Assembly (NCBI GenBank): GCA_026874595.1
Contig: CM049306.1
Span: forward strand, 10,561,019-10,625,018
Length of the DNA: 64,000 nt
Source of the DNA: Sipunculus nudus
Taxonomy: Eukaryota; Annelida; Sipuncula; Golfingiida; Sipunculidae
Reading direction: 5' to 3'
In this document: in pieces, positions 1 through 10,051 of the stretch
Numbering within the stretch: the stretch's first letter is position 1
How the letters are laid out: every line of letters begins with the position of its first letter
Notes under the pieces: model-generated
Database searches by the model: none
The model's input: the letters and a program-made list of their open reading frames with translations, nothing else
Told to the model about the DNA's origin: nothing
Program-made: the position numbers and the translations under genes

Positions 1-167
1 AATACTATCAAAGATCCTATGTCAATTTGATTTTTGGACCAATCCATGTATCCCTTACTGAGATATTAAAGTTAACATCATTTCAGCATTATCGCCTCTG
101 TGACCTTGAAAAATGCATCAAGGTCATCCATATTCAAACTTGGCCTAGCCCTTAATAAGATGCATCT
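1..167 (+). repeat. Left piece of tandem-core element family C, split by the DIRS insertion
   Basis: This stretch carries the phrase 'gatttttggaccaatccatg', which recurs at about 4590 and 4917, so it is one more unit of the roughly 327-bp tandem repeat found to the right of the DIRS element. It ends in 'aagatgcatctaaa', and the interrupted unit resumes at 4312 with 'ctgtaggtttcgtgac'. An uninterrupted sister copy of the same join is seen at 4445-4475. The element probably begins to the left of the window. Confidence 0.75.
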
Positions 168-214
168 AAACCCCCCCATTCCCTCCCTGTGAATGGTGGT
201 TTTGTTAGTAAACT

Positions 215-372
215 GTTGTGAGCTTTTCTGTATTAATGAGAATTTTCTCTGTTAAAGTTTATAAGCCAGAGTAAGCCAACCAAAAATTTTCCCTTATTGG
301 GCCTATTATCGCCCATCCCGCCTCGTTCCCGTGTATCTAGGTCACACTTCCGTTTCCTGTAATCACTTTTTT
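215..372 (+). repeat. Left inverted terminal repeat of the DIRS element
   Basis: About 158 bp, reverse-complementary to 4134-4292 with few mismatches. Shared blocks include 'gtattaatgagaattttctc', 'gggcctattatcgcccatcc' and 'ggtcacacttccgtttcctg'. The outermost 47 bp (168-214) belong only to this end and have their complement in the internal complementary region. Confidence 0.92.
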
Positions 373-412
373 CGATGGCGGAATGAAGTGGACTGGGTGG
401 GAGCGTTGTTTG

Positions 413-523
413 TAATACAGAAAAGCTCACAACAGTTTACTAACAAAACCACCATTCACAGGGAGGGAATGGGGGGTTTTATTACGTAAACATAATTGTG
501 AGCTGTTTCCGTATTAATGAGAA
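413..523 (+). repeat. Internal complementary region (ICR) of the DIRS element
   Basis: Positions 413-478 are the reverse complement of the left end (169-235), apart from one C in the C-run. Positions 477-523 are the reverse complement of the right end (about 4265-4311), with one visible mismatch. The two blocks meet at 'ggggggttttattacg', which therefore records the right-end/left-end junction of a circular form. In DIRS elements the ICR serves as the template for completing the ends during rolling or circular replication. Confidence 0.92.
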
Positions 524-553
524 TATAACAGATAAACCTTGGGGAGCGGATAC

Positions 554-981
554 CTACCTGGAACAACAGAAAGAGAAGAACATCATTGCTGTGATGGAGC
601 AGACAAATACCTTGCCGCCGGAACAGACATAGAAGGCGAGGACGGTCTGGAAAACTAGTACCTCACCCGCCGCAATCACAGGGCCCAAGGAATAAAGGCC
701 CGAAGCTTGAAACTGGACATCCTTGAGATAAAAGCGGGTGAAGGTTGAAGGCGACTTCCAATAGCCCTTCTTGACCAGTTGATTTGGGGAAATCCCCAAT
801 AAATGGCCCAACGATGTAGAAAGGGCTCGAATGTCATGAGCCTTGATGTGAAGCTGCTCTAAGGTTGATTGAGAAGCCGATTCATAGGCGGCGACAAAAG
901 TAGCTTTTAGCCACGCACTAACGGTGATAGGGCTAACCCCCCCCCCCCCCCCCCCCACCCCCCCCCCCCCCCACCCCCCCA

Positions 982-1013
<32 letters not shown>

Positions 1014-1623
1014 AAGAATGAGTAGCTTTAAGATAGTAACGTAAAGCACGAACAGGGCAATTGGTAGCCCCGTAACGGTACTGACCGTTAGGGAGGGCCG
1101 AAATGTGCCAAGGTGACGGAGGATCATCCAAATTTTAGTTCTTTTTATAAAAGTAAGGAGGGAAATGTAGGGTGGCCGACGAACTGTTGGCCGCAATTTG
1201 GGTAAATTTCGAATCAGCCACTAGGGCATGGAGCTCAGAGCGGCGACCGGCACATGCAAGAGCAAGGAGGAAAACCATTTTCTGAGACAAATGCAGAAGA
1301 TGTGCCAAATGCAGAGGCTCATAAGGGGGACCGGGGGGTGACGTAAGACAACGTCCAGGCGCCAGGAAGGCGCGACGTAGCGAGAGAAAATCCGTCACCA
1401 ACGGATGATGAAGGACACGATCATGACCTAGTGGAAGGAGCACAGACAGCAGGGTGGCACAAGAGCCACGAAGAGACGGTTAGGATAAATGTTTATCCTG
1501 CAGTGAAAACACGAAAAAATCCAAAATTGCCGCAAGCGACTGATCAAAAGGAGAGATTTCGTGGGCAGACGCCCAACAGGTGAAGAGACGCCACCGGGAG
1601 TCATAAATGCGGTCCGAAGAACG
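554..1623 (-). pseudogene. DIRS tyrosine recombinase, broken
   Basis: The recombinase joins the circular cDNA to the chromosome. Pieces in order on the minus strand: an N-terminal SAM-like segment starting near 1623 (RIYDSRWRLF, then SLAAILDFF); the first catalytic-Arg box ACAGRRSELHAL in the frame 1443-1135; a segment CPVRALRYYLKATHSL near 1050; then, beyond the C-rich run, AHDIRALSTS with the HxxR pair at about 838-827, a Trp in GYWKS, and the candidate nucleophile Tyr in FTRFYLKD at about 730. Known DIRS recombinases show the same order. The pieces lie in different frames, and the run at 940-1010 (polyglycine in some frames) falls between the CPVRALRYYL box and the HxxR box. Non-functional. 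Confidence 0.88.
940..1010 (+). repeat. Poly-C tract (about 70 bp) inside the DIRS recombinase
   Basis: Almost pure C, broken only by three single A's. It accounts for the glycine-rich open frames read on the minus strand. It may be a true expansion in a dead element or an assembly artefact; tract length in such runs is rarely reliable. Confidence 0.9.
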
Positions 1624-2110
1624 GCAATGGGGAGCTGAGGCAAGGAGAGCAGCCGGACTTAAAATGCCCTGATCCTTGAGGTGTCCGAAGAGAGTACGCA
1701 TGCGCACAGAGGGCACAACTGAAATGGACGACGTGTTCAGGCGAATGATGGGAGACCATTGGAGAAGGTTCTGGAGTAAAACGAGAAACTGGGAGCGATG
1801 AGTCAGTAAGAGAGAGCGATCGGCCACATGGACAAGCCAATCATCCAGATAAGGGAGCACAGAAACGCCCTGGGAGCGGCGTTGTAAAAATCCAAGGGGC
1901 CACACTGATCCCTAACGGGAGGGCCCGGAATTGGCCCGGAAACGCGGTTCTGATAGGCGAACCAAAGAAACGGTTGAGACGATGGATGAATTGGGACGTG
2001 AAAATAGGCATCCGTAAGGTCTATTTTGAGCGCCCTATTCATCCGACAGACAATGCCGAGAACCGCATGAATATTGAATACTGAGACGAGCGCCAACCGG
2101 ACCGAACGAG
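1624..2110 (-). pseudogene. DIRS reverse transcriptase fragment (RNase H missing)
   Basis: The catalytic palm is recognisable. KIDLTDAYFHVPIHP (first Asp at about 2021) is the DIRS form of the RT A motif, and VLPYLDDWLVHV (YLDD at 1851-1840) is the C motif. The two halves lie in different frames, joined through a short region near 1905 where FYNAAPR in one frame overlaps MWPLGFLQRR in another. Downstream of YLDD the frame runs about 70 residues and then passes straight into the recombinase N-terminus (APHCRSSDRIYDSRW) with no RNase H or methylase-like domain between. Intact DIRS ORFs carry these domains, so about 1.5 kb appears to be deleted. Confidence 0.85.
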
Positions 2111-2121
2111 TCATTTCTTGG

Positions 2122-4013
2122 TCAAACCTCGTCTCGAGGAATGACCATAAAAAGGCTGGGAACGGCTGGTACGGCCGGAAGGACGGGTAGACTGAGCTGT
2201 GGCGCGACGAGTCGCAGCTGAGCCGCACAAGAAGGGCGAGACCGCGGGATGCAGAAGGACAGCCATGGAGCAAGAGAGGCTGAGCGGAGGCGGGCCTGTC
2301 GATTGGAACGCTCCAATGCGCGGTCAAAAAGGGGCCGCAGATGGCCGCCAAACAGAAGGGACCCGGTAAAGGGCTGAGAGTAAAACTCAGTCAATTCCGC
2401 TTGGGTGAGTTCCGGTTTCAAGTGACGTAAAGAATGAATACAGGCCAAACGGCGCAGTAAAATACAATTTTCAACAAGACGCCAAACAACCTGTTGCAGC
2501 TCAGCACAAGCATGGGCAGAAGCTTGCCAGATATCATTCAGCGTGGTCGGGTCGGGAGAGACGGCGAGTAGGCTAGTAACATCCTGCAAGTCGTTCACCA
2601 TCCCGGCCGCCTGACGGCCGAGCCCCTCCAAATCCAACGGTTGACGGTCTAAGATCGGGGCAGTGGAAGAAAATAAGGTTTTACCGTCCGCGAACGGCTG
2701 TGCGAGGCCGGACTCAAGACCCATCGGTGCTGAAGGAATAGCCAGATGATCCAGAAAAGGGATCAAACGACCAAGACAGGTAGCTCGGTACCCTCTGGAA
2801 TTCCAAAGGGTACTGGGGGACCACGAAACAGATCAACCGTGTGATCGGTGAATTCCATACACACGGCTGGTGTGGAGGAAGGCGATTGAGGGGCGGCCGG
2901 ATTCAAATAGGAACCGGCTGCTGACGCCTTGGAAGGACGAGGTTGTAAACGACGGAACTTCGGACCTTCAGGTTGCGCCTCCTGAGTGGAGGTAGCAACG
3001 AGGAAGCAGCACAGATGTGCGCGCAGGCCAAGCTTGGTGTTGCAGCCCGATCTCCAACCACTGGTAGTTTTCCAGGGCGGGATTGGCAGCGTGAGATGAC
3101 GGGGACGACTGAGAACCCTGGGAAGGGGGATCCAGGGAAACCCGTGGAGCTGGAACGACCGGAGACGGAAAAAAAATAAGCCAAGGGTCAGCTAGCAGCA
3201 GGAACCACCAGAGAAGTCACCGGAACCGGGGCCGCAGACGGCACAGCAGACGGAGACTGAAAGAAAGAGCCAGCCGGCCGGGGTACGCCGAACGGTCAAC
3301 TGTAGCAGCCGGAGTCACCGGAAGCGAGGGCGGCTAAAAAGAATGGGATGCAGGAGGGCCTGAAATATGTACCCCCGCACCAGTAAGGCCCGGGCGATCC
3401 AGCGGGACAGCCCCGGTGGGCTCGGGGGATAAGGAAGGAAGCCGGCGAGGGGCTGGGGGTGAGGACAACGGATGCGGGGAAAGCACCGGGGGAACAGGGG
3501 AGGCCACCGGACTAACGGACTCAGGTCTAGACAGATTGTCTAGATCCGACATCAGTGAAGAGCAAAACCGTGAGAGTTTATGCAAGATGGAATAAGCGGA
3601 TGGGGGTTCTGAACGGGGAGCCGCGTGAACCGGGGAAGACTTCCTCTTACGTGTAAGGGAGAGTACTGATTTTGCTGTAAAAACGACCGGGGAGGTAACA
3701 GCACAGGTGGTAATGGATGGGGAACGTAACACGGCTGTGTTGCGTTCACCCATGGTAGGCTCCCCCCCCCCCCCCCGGAGGGAACCACGGGACCAGATAA
3801 TGGGAGCGTGGACGGGGAAACCCCAACTACCAGGGAATTGGACCAATCATGAAACAAGGCCCATTTGTCAGAGGACCAAGTCTGACAATAGAAGCATGGA
3901 TCTGCCAGACCCTGGCAGGAGTCATTGTGAGAACGGCAGGGGAAACAAGTGGGGTGAGAATCCCAAGCAGGGATTAATGAACCACAAGTAGCACAATAAG
4001 AGGGGTTCTCCAT
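2122..4013 (-). pseudogene. DIRS gag-like region
   Basis: This is the 5' coding part of the element on the minus strand. The first frame (4013-3552) starts MENPSYCATCGSLIPAWDS and has a Cys/His cluster (CATC, HPTCFPC, CFYC) of the kind seen at the N-terminus of DIRS gag proteins. A Pro/Ser-rich stretch follows (3846-3334), interrupted near 3765 by another C-run. The segment 2766-2122 has leucine-rich helices and ends in VPSLFMVIPRDEV just before the RT segment. Frames change several times, so no full protein is encoded. Assignment as gag is by position and the Cys-rich start; the rest is not conserved enough to judge by eye. Confidence 0.65.
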
Positions 4014-4133
4014 GGCGGGAAGGGAAAAAGAAACACAACTTACAGTTCAGTTGGCAAACCCGACTGTACAAACCAAAACAGTGGACGAATTGTGCAGAGC
4101 ATGATTACATGTCCATCATGGCGGATGCCAGAA

Positions 4134-4292
4134 GAAAAAAGTGATTACAGGAAACGGAAGTGTGACCTAGATACACGGGAAGGAGGCGGGATGGGCGATA
4201 ATAGGCCCAATAAGGGAGAATTTTTGGTTGGCTTACTCTGGCATATAAACTTTAACAGAGAAAATTCTCATTAATACAGAAACAGCTCACAA
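4134..4292 (+). repeat. Right inverted terminal repeat of the DIRS element
   Basis: Reverse complement of 215-372. The unique outer end (4293-4311, 'ttatgtttacgtaataaa') has its complement in the internal complementary region. The element's transcription would start in this terminal repeat, because all coding pieces run leftward from here. Confidence 0.92.
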
Positions 4293-4311
4293 TTATGTTT
4301 ACGTAATAAAA

Positions 4312-5520
4312 CTGTAGGTTTCGTGACTATACTACGAATTCTTTTTGAGTTATTGCCCTAATATCATTTTAGCATAATTGCTGCTGTGACCTTGAAAACA
4401 TGCATCAAGGTCATCTATGTCCGAACTTGACCTAGCTGTTGATAAGATGCATCAAACCTGTGGGTTTGGTGACTGACATCAAATTCTAACAAAGTTTTTG
4501 CGTTAACATCATTTCAACAAGAAAACGACACAAGGTGGCGCCACCTGTCTGCTGCAAAAGACAACACTATCCAAGATCTTCGGTCAAGTTGATTTTTGGA
4601 CCAATCCACGCATCCCTTATCGAGATATTAATGATTTTGTGTGATTTTCACCATTTATGGCAATATTCAAGGTCAAGTCCAATCTCACAGGAAAGGTCAT
4701 GACCCCAATTTATATAAACATCATCCCACAACCCATGTCTATGTATATGCATAATATGAAAGAAATCTGTCCATTAGTTTTTGACTTATAATGCTCACAG
4801 TACTGTTAAGCGGCAACGATGGGGGTATTAAACAGCACGAAAACAAGTAAAAGAATAACAAGGGGCACCACAAGTTTCTGGTACATGATAATACTATCCA
4901 AGATCTTCGGTCAAGTTGATTTTTGGACCAATCCATGCATCCCTTATTGAGATATTAATGATTTTGTGTGATTTTCACCATATATGGCAATATTCAAGGT
5001 TAAGGCCACTCTCATAGGATAGGTCATGAACCCAATTTAAATAAACATCATCCCACAACCCATGTCTATGTATATGCATAATATGAAAGAAATCTGTCCA
5101 TTAGTTTTTGACTTATAATGCTCACAGTACTGTTAAGTGGCAATTTTGGGGATATTAAAAAGGCACTAAAACAAGTAAGAATAACAGGTGGCCCCACAAG
5201 TTTCTGGAACATGACAACCCTACCCATGATCTTTGATCAACTTGATTTTGGGATCAATCCATGCAAGATTTCTTGAGATATTTAAGAATTTGTGTGATTT
5301 TCCCCAAAATTGGACCTATTTAAGGGCACGGACACTCTCCTAGTAAAGGTCATGACCTCATTTTTAAAAAGGCATGGTCCTCTCACCCATACCTATACAT
5401 ATACCAAGTTTGGTAAAGATCCATGAAATATTTTTCGAGTTATCTCGCCAACAAGATTTATATGCGGCGGCGGAACCGGTATAAAAACTTAGTATCCCCC
5501 ACTTTGTCTGGGGATACGAT
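4312..5520 (+). mobile_element. Tandem-core element family C, right part with 3' terminal hairpin
   Basis: Units of about 327 bp start near 4563, 4890 and 5216 ('actatccaagatcttcggtc' at the first two). Each contains the phrases 'aatccatgcatcccttat' and 'gattttgtgtgattttcacc' or variants. The right end is a hairpin, GTATCCCC at 5492-5499 pairing with GGGGATAC at 5510-5517. It has the same design as the 3' ends of families A and B in this window. A palindrome GGTGGCGCCACC lies at 4534-4545. No protein is encoded. Helentron-like (HINE/pearl) affiliation is inferred from the architecture. Confidence 0.7.
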
Positions 5521-6391
5521 AATAGGTCTGAGACTTTAAATTACTTCTCTTCTTCAGAGTGACTTTTTAAAACAATATTAAAAAACAACATTAAAAAGGC
5601 TAAACAACTGCAGTTCACCCATGTTAAGTTAAACTCCACAATAATTGGTGCCATATAATGTACTGTCATATATTCACAGATTTACATCTATTCTTACAAC
5701 TGAGATAGATGCACATTTATTGCATAAATGACTTAAGATATACAGTGAAATCAGCTGTCCATAATTTTATGAGGGTTCCCCTGACATATAAAATGCTTTA
5801 AAAGCGATCTTGCCCCAGTATGTTCCTCTGAATGTGGGTTAGCCATGACAGCCTAAGAGGAGAATCCTCCATTGGATCAAAGTCATTCAGGCATCCTCCT
5901 CAACTGGACTCTAGTTTCCCCTTAAATTGTTGACAATGGGCTGCAAATGTCACCCTGTAGCCTGCCTTGAATATATGTAAACTTTTGGTGGGTAAGAAAG
6001 ATGCTATAAAGATGATACATCCTAATGAGAAATTGACCACCAGCCATTAGAGTAACATAGCATACAGTGGCTGCTGACAACAGTGAAACCTGAACCTGGA
6101 GAAACTTGCCTATTGGATATCAAGCTTAAATACTGTTAATATATTGATAAACCTTATGAACTTATTTATCCTGATTAAAATAAATGTTGATTTAATTAAA
6201 TTTACAAGGTGATTCTTAGTTTGATCCAGTTTAATCCTGTATAATCAAGATAAAACTGGACTAAACCAGATAAAAACCAGTTTTTTTTCCACTGTCCTAG
6301 ATTAAACAAGTTTTATCTGGATAAAAGCCAACCCTGACAGACTATTGTATATCATATTACACACCAGAGGTAGACATATCTATCTATAAAC
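5521..6391. other. Gene-free stretch with a possible hAT-like end
   Basis: AT-rich with no credible ORF. At about 6200-6345 the phrases 'actggactaaaccag' and 'tttatctggataaaagcc' repeat the 'ccagtttaatcc' theme and end in CCAACCCTG, which resembles the inner end of a hAT-type terminal repeat (CAGGGTTGG when reversed). The partner end was not found. Confidence 0.35.
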
Positions 6392-8052
6392 ACTAGATGT
6401 GTCGGAACGACATGAATGCCCCCACCTGGGGCAAATTAGAGTTCAGGAAGTGTTGTATGGTCATAAGTAGGTCAACAAGGGCAAAATGCAAACTCGATCT
6501 GTAAAGGGTCATTATCAAGCAACACAACAAAAATCAGGCCAGTATCTGCAGGCATTGTGAAAAAAGTCCATATATGTGCATTTTTCATGAAAATATCTGT
6601 CTTTCATGAAATTTTCTATGTTCAGGATCTGTCATATGGTGAAAAATAGGTTAACTGGGACGAAACGCGAACTCGATCTGTAAGTGGTCATTATGCGCCC
6701 ACAGACCTAACATTAGGCCAGTATCTGTAAGCATTGTATTGCAAAACTAGAATATTAGCAAAAATTGATAATCATTTATAAATTTAAATTGGAGAGGTAT
6801 ATACCATGTTTCATAACAATCCACCAAATGCTTCCAGAGAAATAAGCTCCTAAGTTTTTTTCTATACTAAGCTCTGTGACCTTGGAAAGTAGGTCAAGAT
6901 CACCCATCTTTAACTTGACCAAGATTTTGTAAATATAATGCAATAGCACTGAGGAAATGAAGTTCCTGTGTTGAATACCTTTGGAGATATCCTGCACAAA
7001 AGGCCAAAATTGAAAAAATCTGATAAAATTTCATTAAAAAATCAGAAATTGCAGGTGGCACCACCAAAATTGTGCAGCACATACAGACCATCAGTCCCAA
7101 TGATCATAGTAAGTTTTGTGAAAATCCACACAATGGTTCCTGAGATATAAACTTCTGAGTGTTTTTCTATAATCAGCTCTAAAATGTAGAAAAATGGGTC
7201 AAGGTCACCCATCTTCGAACTTGACCAAGATTTTATTGATATACATCTTCACTGATGAAATAAAATTCCAACGGTGAATCCTTTTAAAGATATCCCGCTC
7301 ACAAGGTAAAAGTTAACAGACGCGGAACGGACGGACGGACGGACAGACACCGGACAGACAGATGGACAGACGGACAGCCTGGGTGACGACAACAGCCCAT
7401 CAGCCTATGAGCTGAGTGCTAAAAACGGCTGTACATGTGTATTTGTCATGAAAATTTCTATTTTTCATGAATTTTTCTAAGTTTAGGAGCCGTAAAACGG
7501 TCAAAAGTAGGTCAACCGGGACGAAACGCGAACTCGATCTGAAACTGGTCATTATCTGCCTACACACCAAAAATCAGGCCAATATCTGCAGGCATTGCCA
7601 AAAAAAGTCTGTACATGTGTATTTGTCATGAAAATTTCTATTTTTCATGAAATTTTCTAAGTTTAGGAGCCGTAAAACGGTCAAAAGTAGGTCAACTGGG
7701 ACGAAACGCGAACTCGATCTGTAACTGGTCATTATCTGCCTACACACCAAAAATCAGGCCAATATCTGCAGGCATTGCCAAAAAAAGTCTGTACATGTGT
7801 ATTTGTCATGAAAATTTCTATTTTTCATGAAACTTTCTAAGTTTAGGAGCCGTAAAACGGTCAAAAGTAGGTCAACCGGGACAAAACGCGAACTCGATCT
7901 GTAACTGGTCATTATCTGCCCACACACCAAAAATCAGGCCAATATCTGCAGGCATTGCCAAAAAGTCTGTACAACTGTTTGATTTCTGAATGACGGAATG
8001 ACAGCCATGGGTAAAACTATATGCCCCGGCCACTTTGTGGCGGGGGCATAAT
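6392..8052 (+). mobile_element. Helentron-like non-autonomous element, family A copy 1
   Basis: Starts ACTAGATGTGTCGGAACGAC and ends in the hairpin ATGCCCCGGCCAC-TTT-GTGGCGGGGGCAT (8021-8049). Its 5' end carries ATGCCCCC(A/G)CC, the reverse complement of the terminal GGCGGGGGCAT, giving sub-terminal inverted repeats. Inside are a non-repeated body (6400-7310) with phrases such as 'gacctaacattaggccagta', an ACGG/ACAG microsatellite at 7325-7375, and three copies of an exactly 180-bp tandem core (phased at 7431, 7611 and 7791). It encodes no protein. Helentron-associated elements are known to show exactly this combination; the assignment is inferred from structure, not from a match to a replicase. 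Confidence 0.75.
7431..7970 (+). repeat. 180-bp tandem core, three copies (family A copy 1)
   Basis: Each unit begins 'gtacatgtgtatttgtcatg', passes through 'ggtcaaaagtaggtcaac' and 'gcgaactcgatctg', and ends 'atctgcaggcattg'. The three units differ at only a few positions, which suggests recent duplication or homogenisation. Confidence 0.9.
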
Positions 8053-9204
8053 AAACACATAATAATCAATATCCTGACAGGATATATCATGAGGAAGTCA
8101 CCAGTAAATAAACACAGATAAGCAGAGGATTAATACCACTCTGTAACATATTCAACCCTTGACCTAAAATGTATGAAGGTCACCAGGTCACAAGAAGTAA
8201 TGTCAAAGACTAATTAAATCGATTCCAGATAAAAAATCCTCATTTCATTGCATGTATATATATGTCATATTGTAGAAACTTTTAACTATATTCTTATCTT
8301 TTTATATTATTTATACAGGCAACAACTATATATTCATTTATAGTGTACTTATCAGAATGTTAAAATTATCCCACCAGTCATAAATTTATTACATTAGTAT
8401 TAAGACTGCAGTAAGCTATTGGTAGGTGGGATACCATTTGGATTTTTGTCCAATCAATGGCAGAATGTGAAGTGTCAGAACTTTATTGAATAAGACAAAT
8501 CATTTAGTAACTCCCTCCCTATAATTCCTCCTCCTAAATGAACAGGAATTTTTTTAGGCATTTCTCCTTCCCAAAATCCTGGACCCCCCTGTACATATAT
8601 TATAACATCAGATTTGTTATATACATATTGTATGACACACAATCACCCATCTTATCCTTTTTTCCTGTATGAACCAGCAATTATGAAACAAACTTAACCA
8701 GCTTTGGTTAAAAGTATTTTGTTCAGGTATATTTATATTTGCTTGTTATGTGTAAGAGAAATTCTGTTTGCTTTATATGTACCAGTTGAGTGCTTTACAA
8801 AACTTGTAATAATATTAAAATAACAATAGTAATATAAATCATTCAATATTTTCAAACCTTTTTTGGTTGTGCCCATCTGTTTATTTTTATGGGTTTTAAT
8901 TTTGTATTAAACTTACTTGAGGAAAACTGGTTTTGGAATTAAATTTTTAATGCAAGCATGTCACCAGACTACCACGTGACATTTTGGCAATAAACACATA
9001 TGATGCAGGTGGTTTAAAGTGACGCATCCAGTGCCTGAGGAACATATTATTATTTTTTTGGGCCTAATATTGATACAGATTTTTATTAGTATAATTACAA
9101 AAGTAAAAAACCATCACTTGTCTAGAATATTTATTCATCAACCTCATTTAGCTGTTTATACAATTAAAATAAATAAAACAGAAGCTTCCTGTGTTGATAC
9201 TTAC
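8053..9204. other. Stretch without recognisable genes, downstream of the known transporter exons
   Basis: AT-rich, no long ORF. It lies where further 3' exons of the SLC49A3-like gene might sit on the minus strand, but I could not find an exon continuing after the phase-1 donor at 9204 (the family continues with an Asn-Pro-Leu-Gly type segment). Confidence 0.5.
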
Positions 9205-9421
9205 CCATGGAGGCAATCATATTAGCTGTGGCCCTCTGGTTTTGGTGAAACCACAGTCCTGCTAATTTTGTAGGTGCAAACATGAAGAAAGGCTGGGCAC
9301 AGGCAGCTATGGTCTGGCCAGCAAGAGCTAGAGGATACTTGTTCTGGGGAGTGATCATGTCGAACCCTGACATCATACGAAGAACACTCCCAACTAAGTT
9401 CACCCACGAGGCCATGACAAT
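9205..9421 (-). CDS. SLC49A3: SLC49A3 (MFSD7)-like transporter, coding exon 3
   Basis: 217 nt, with acceptor TTTTTCCTCAG before 9421 and donor GTAAGT at 9204, ending in phase 1. It encodes IVMASWVNLVGSVLRM, then PLALAGQTIAACAQPF, FMFAPTKLAGLWFHQNQR and ATANMIASM. In the SLC49A3 family this block covers two membrane helices and the conserved ALWF..(H/N)QRATANM loop of the N-terminal major-facilitator half. It continues directly from exon 2 in phase 0. Exon sizes and consensus splice sites make this a live gene rather than a processed copy. The exons for the rest of the N-terminal half and the entire C-terminal half were not found. Confidence 0.88.
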
Positions 9422-9880
9422 CTGAGGAAAAATATACACTTTGTAAATATCATAATTAGGAAAAAATTAATGTCACAAACATACCAGTTATGAACAGAAT
9501 ATAGGACTGGTTTTAACTTGATTTAACTGGATAAAACTAAAATTTACTTGATGCACTTAAATATGTGTTCATATTTGTGCTTCAGGGAATATTGGTATAC
9601 TTTGAAGTGTGGTTCAGCACTACATACGTGAAATACTTTTACACTTACAGAAACAACATAAAACAATTCATTACAGGAAAATGTAAATTTGGAAATCAGT
9701 GGCACCATTTTCATGTAATTTTTTGGTAATCTCATCTGACCAATAGTGAGAATTGATGGTAATAACATTTAAATTATATTCTCAAATCCTTTAGAGTTTA
9801 GACTTGCATATTAATTGTGCATGCAATGCCATGCATACAATTCCTTTGCTAAAAACCCTTGTTCTGTATTTTGAACTTAC

Positions 9881-10051
9881 CCCAAGTCTCAGGCCCATAC
9901 TGTCTAGTAGCCATGTTGCAAGAATCCCCACAGGGACAGTTGCTATTGGATACACGAGAGAAAATAAGTTGACTTTGAAGCCACTGTCAGTTCCATTCAG
10001 GTGGTAGTAACTTGCTGCGTAGTCAGCTATTGGAGCAAAGGACAGCCATAA
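9881..10051 (-). CDS. SLC49A3: SLC49A3 (MFSD7)-like transporter, coding exon 2
   Basis: 171 nt, exactly 57 codons, phase 0 at both ends. Acceptor CTTTTTTACAG before 10051, donor GTAAGT at 9880. It encodes LWLSFAPIADYAASYYHLNG followed by a helix FSLVYPIATVPVGILATWLL and DSMGLRLG. The LWLSFAPxAD box, the SLVY helix and WLLDSxGLR are hallmarks of SLC49A3; FLVCR paralogues have QW and other residues at the first of these positions. An insertion around HLNGTDSGFK contains a possible N-glycosylation site (NGT) in a loop. Intron 2 (9422-9880) is only 459 bp. Confidence 0.92.

Larger units (their letters stand above)
168..4311 (-). mobile_element. DIRS-type tyrosine-recombinase retrotransposon, internally deleted
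   Basis: A 4.14-kb element read on the minus strand, with the DIRS layout: a gag-like region (about 4013-2122), a reverse transcriptase fragment (about 2110-1624) and a tyrosine recombinase (about 1623-554). It is bounded by inverted rather than direct terminal repeats and carries an internal complementary region (413-523) that is the reverse complement of both element ends. DIRS elements integrate through the recombinase and make no target duplication; comparison with an empty sister site at 4445-4475 shows none here. All reading frames are broken, the RNase H segment is missing, and a C-rich run of about 70 bp interrupts the recombinase, so this copy is not autonomous. Class assignment rests on recognisable RT and recombinase motifs plus termini and is firm. 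Confidence 0.93.

Noticed and set aside
554..1196. Glycine-rich open frames on the minus strand
   Set aside because: The glycine comes from translating the C-run at 940-1010 inside the DIRS recombinase; not a glycine-rich protein.
233..4274. Two similar short proteins at 430-233 (minus) and 4092-4274 (plus) sharing EKSDYRKRKCDLDTRE
   Set aside because: They are translations of the two inverted terminal repeats of the DIRS element, so the similarity is that of the repeats.
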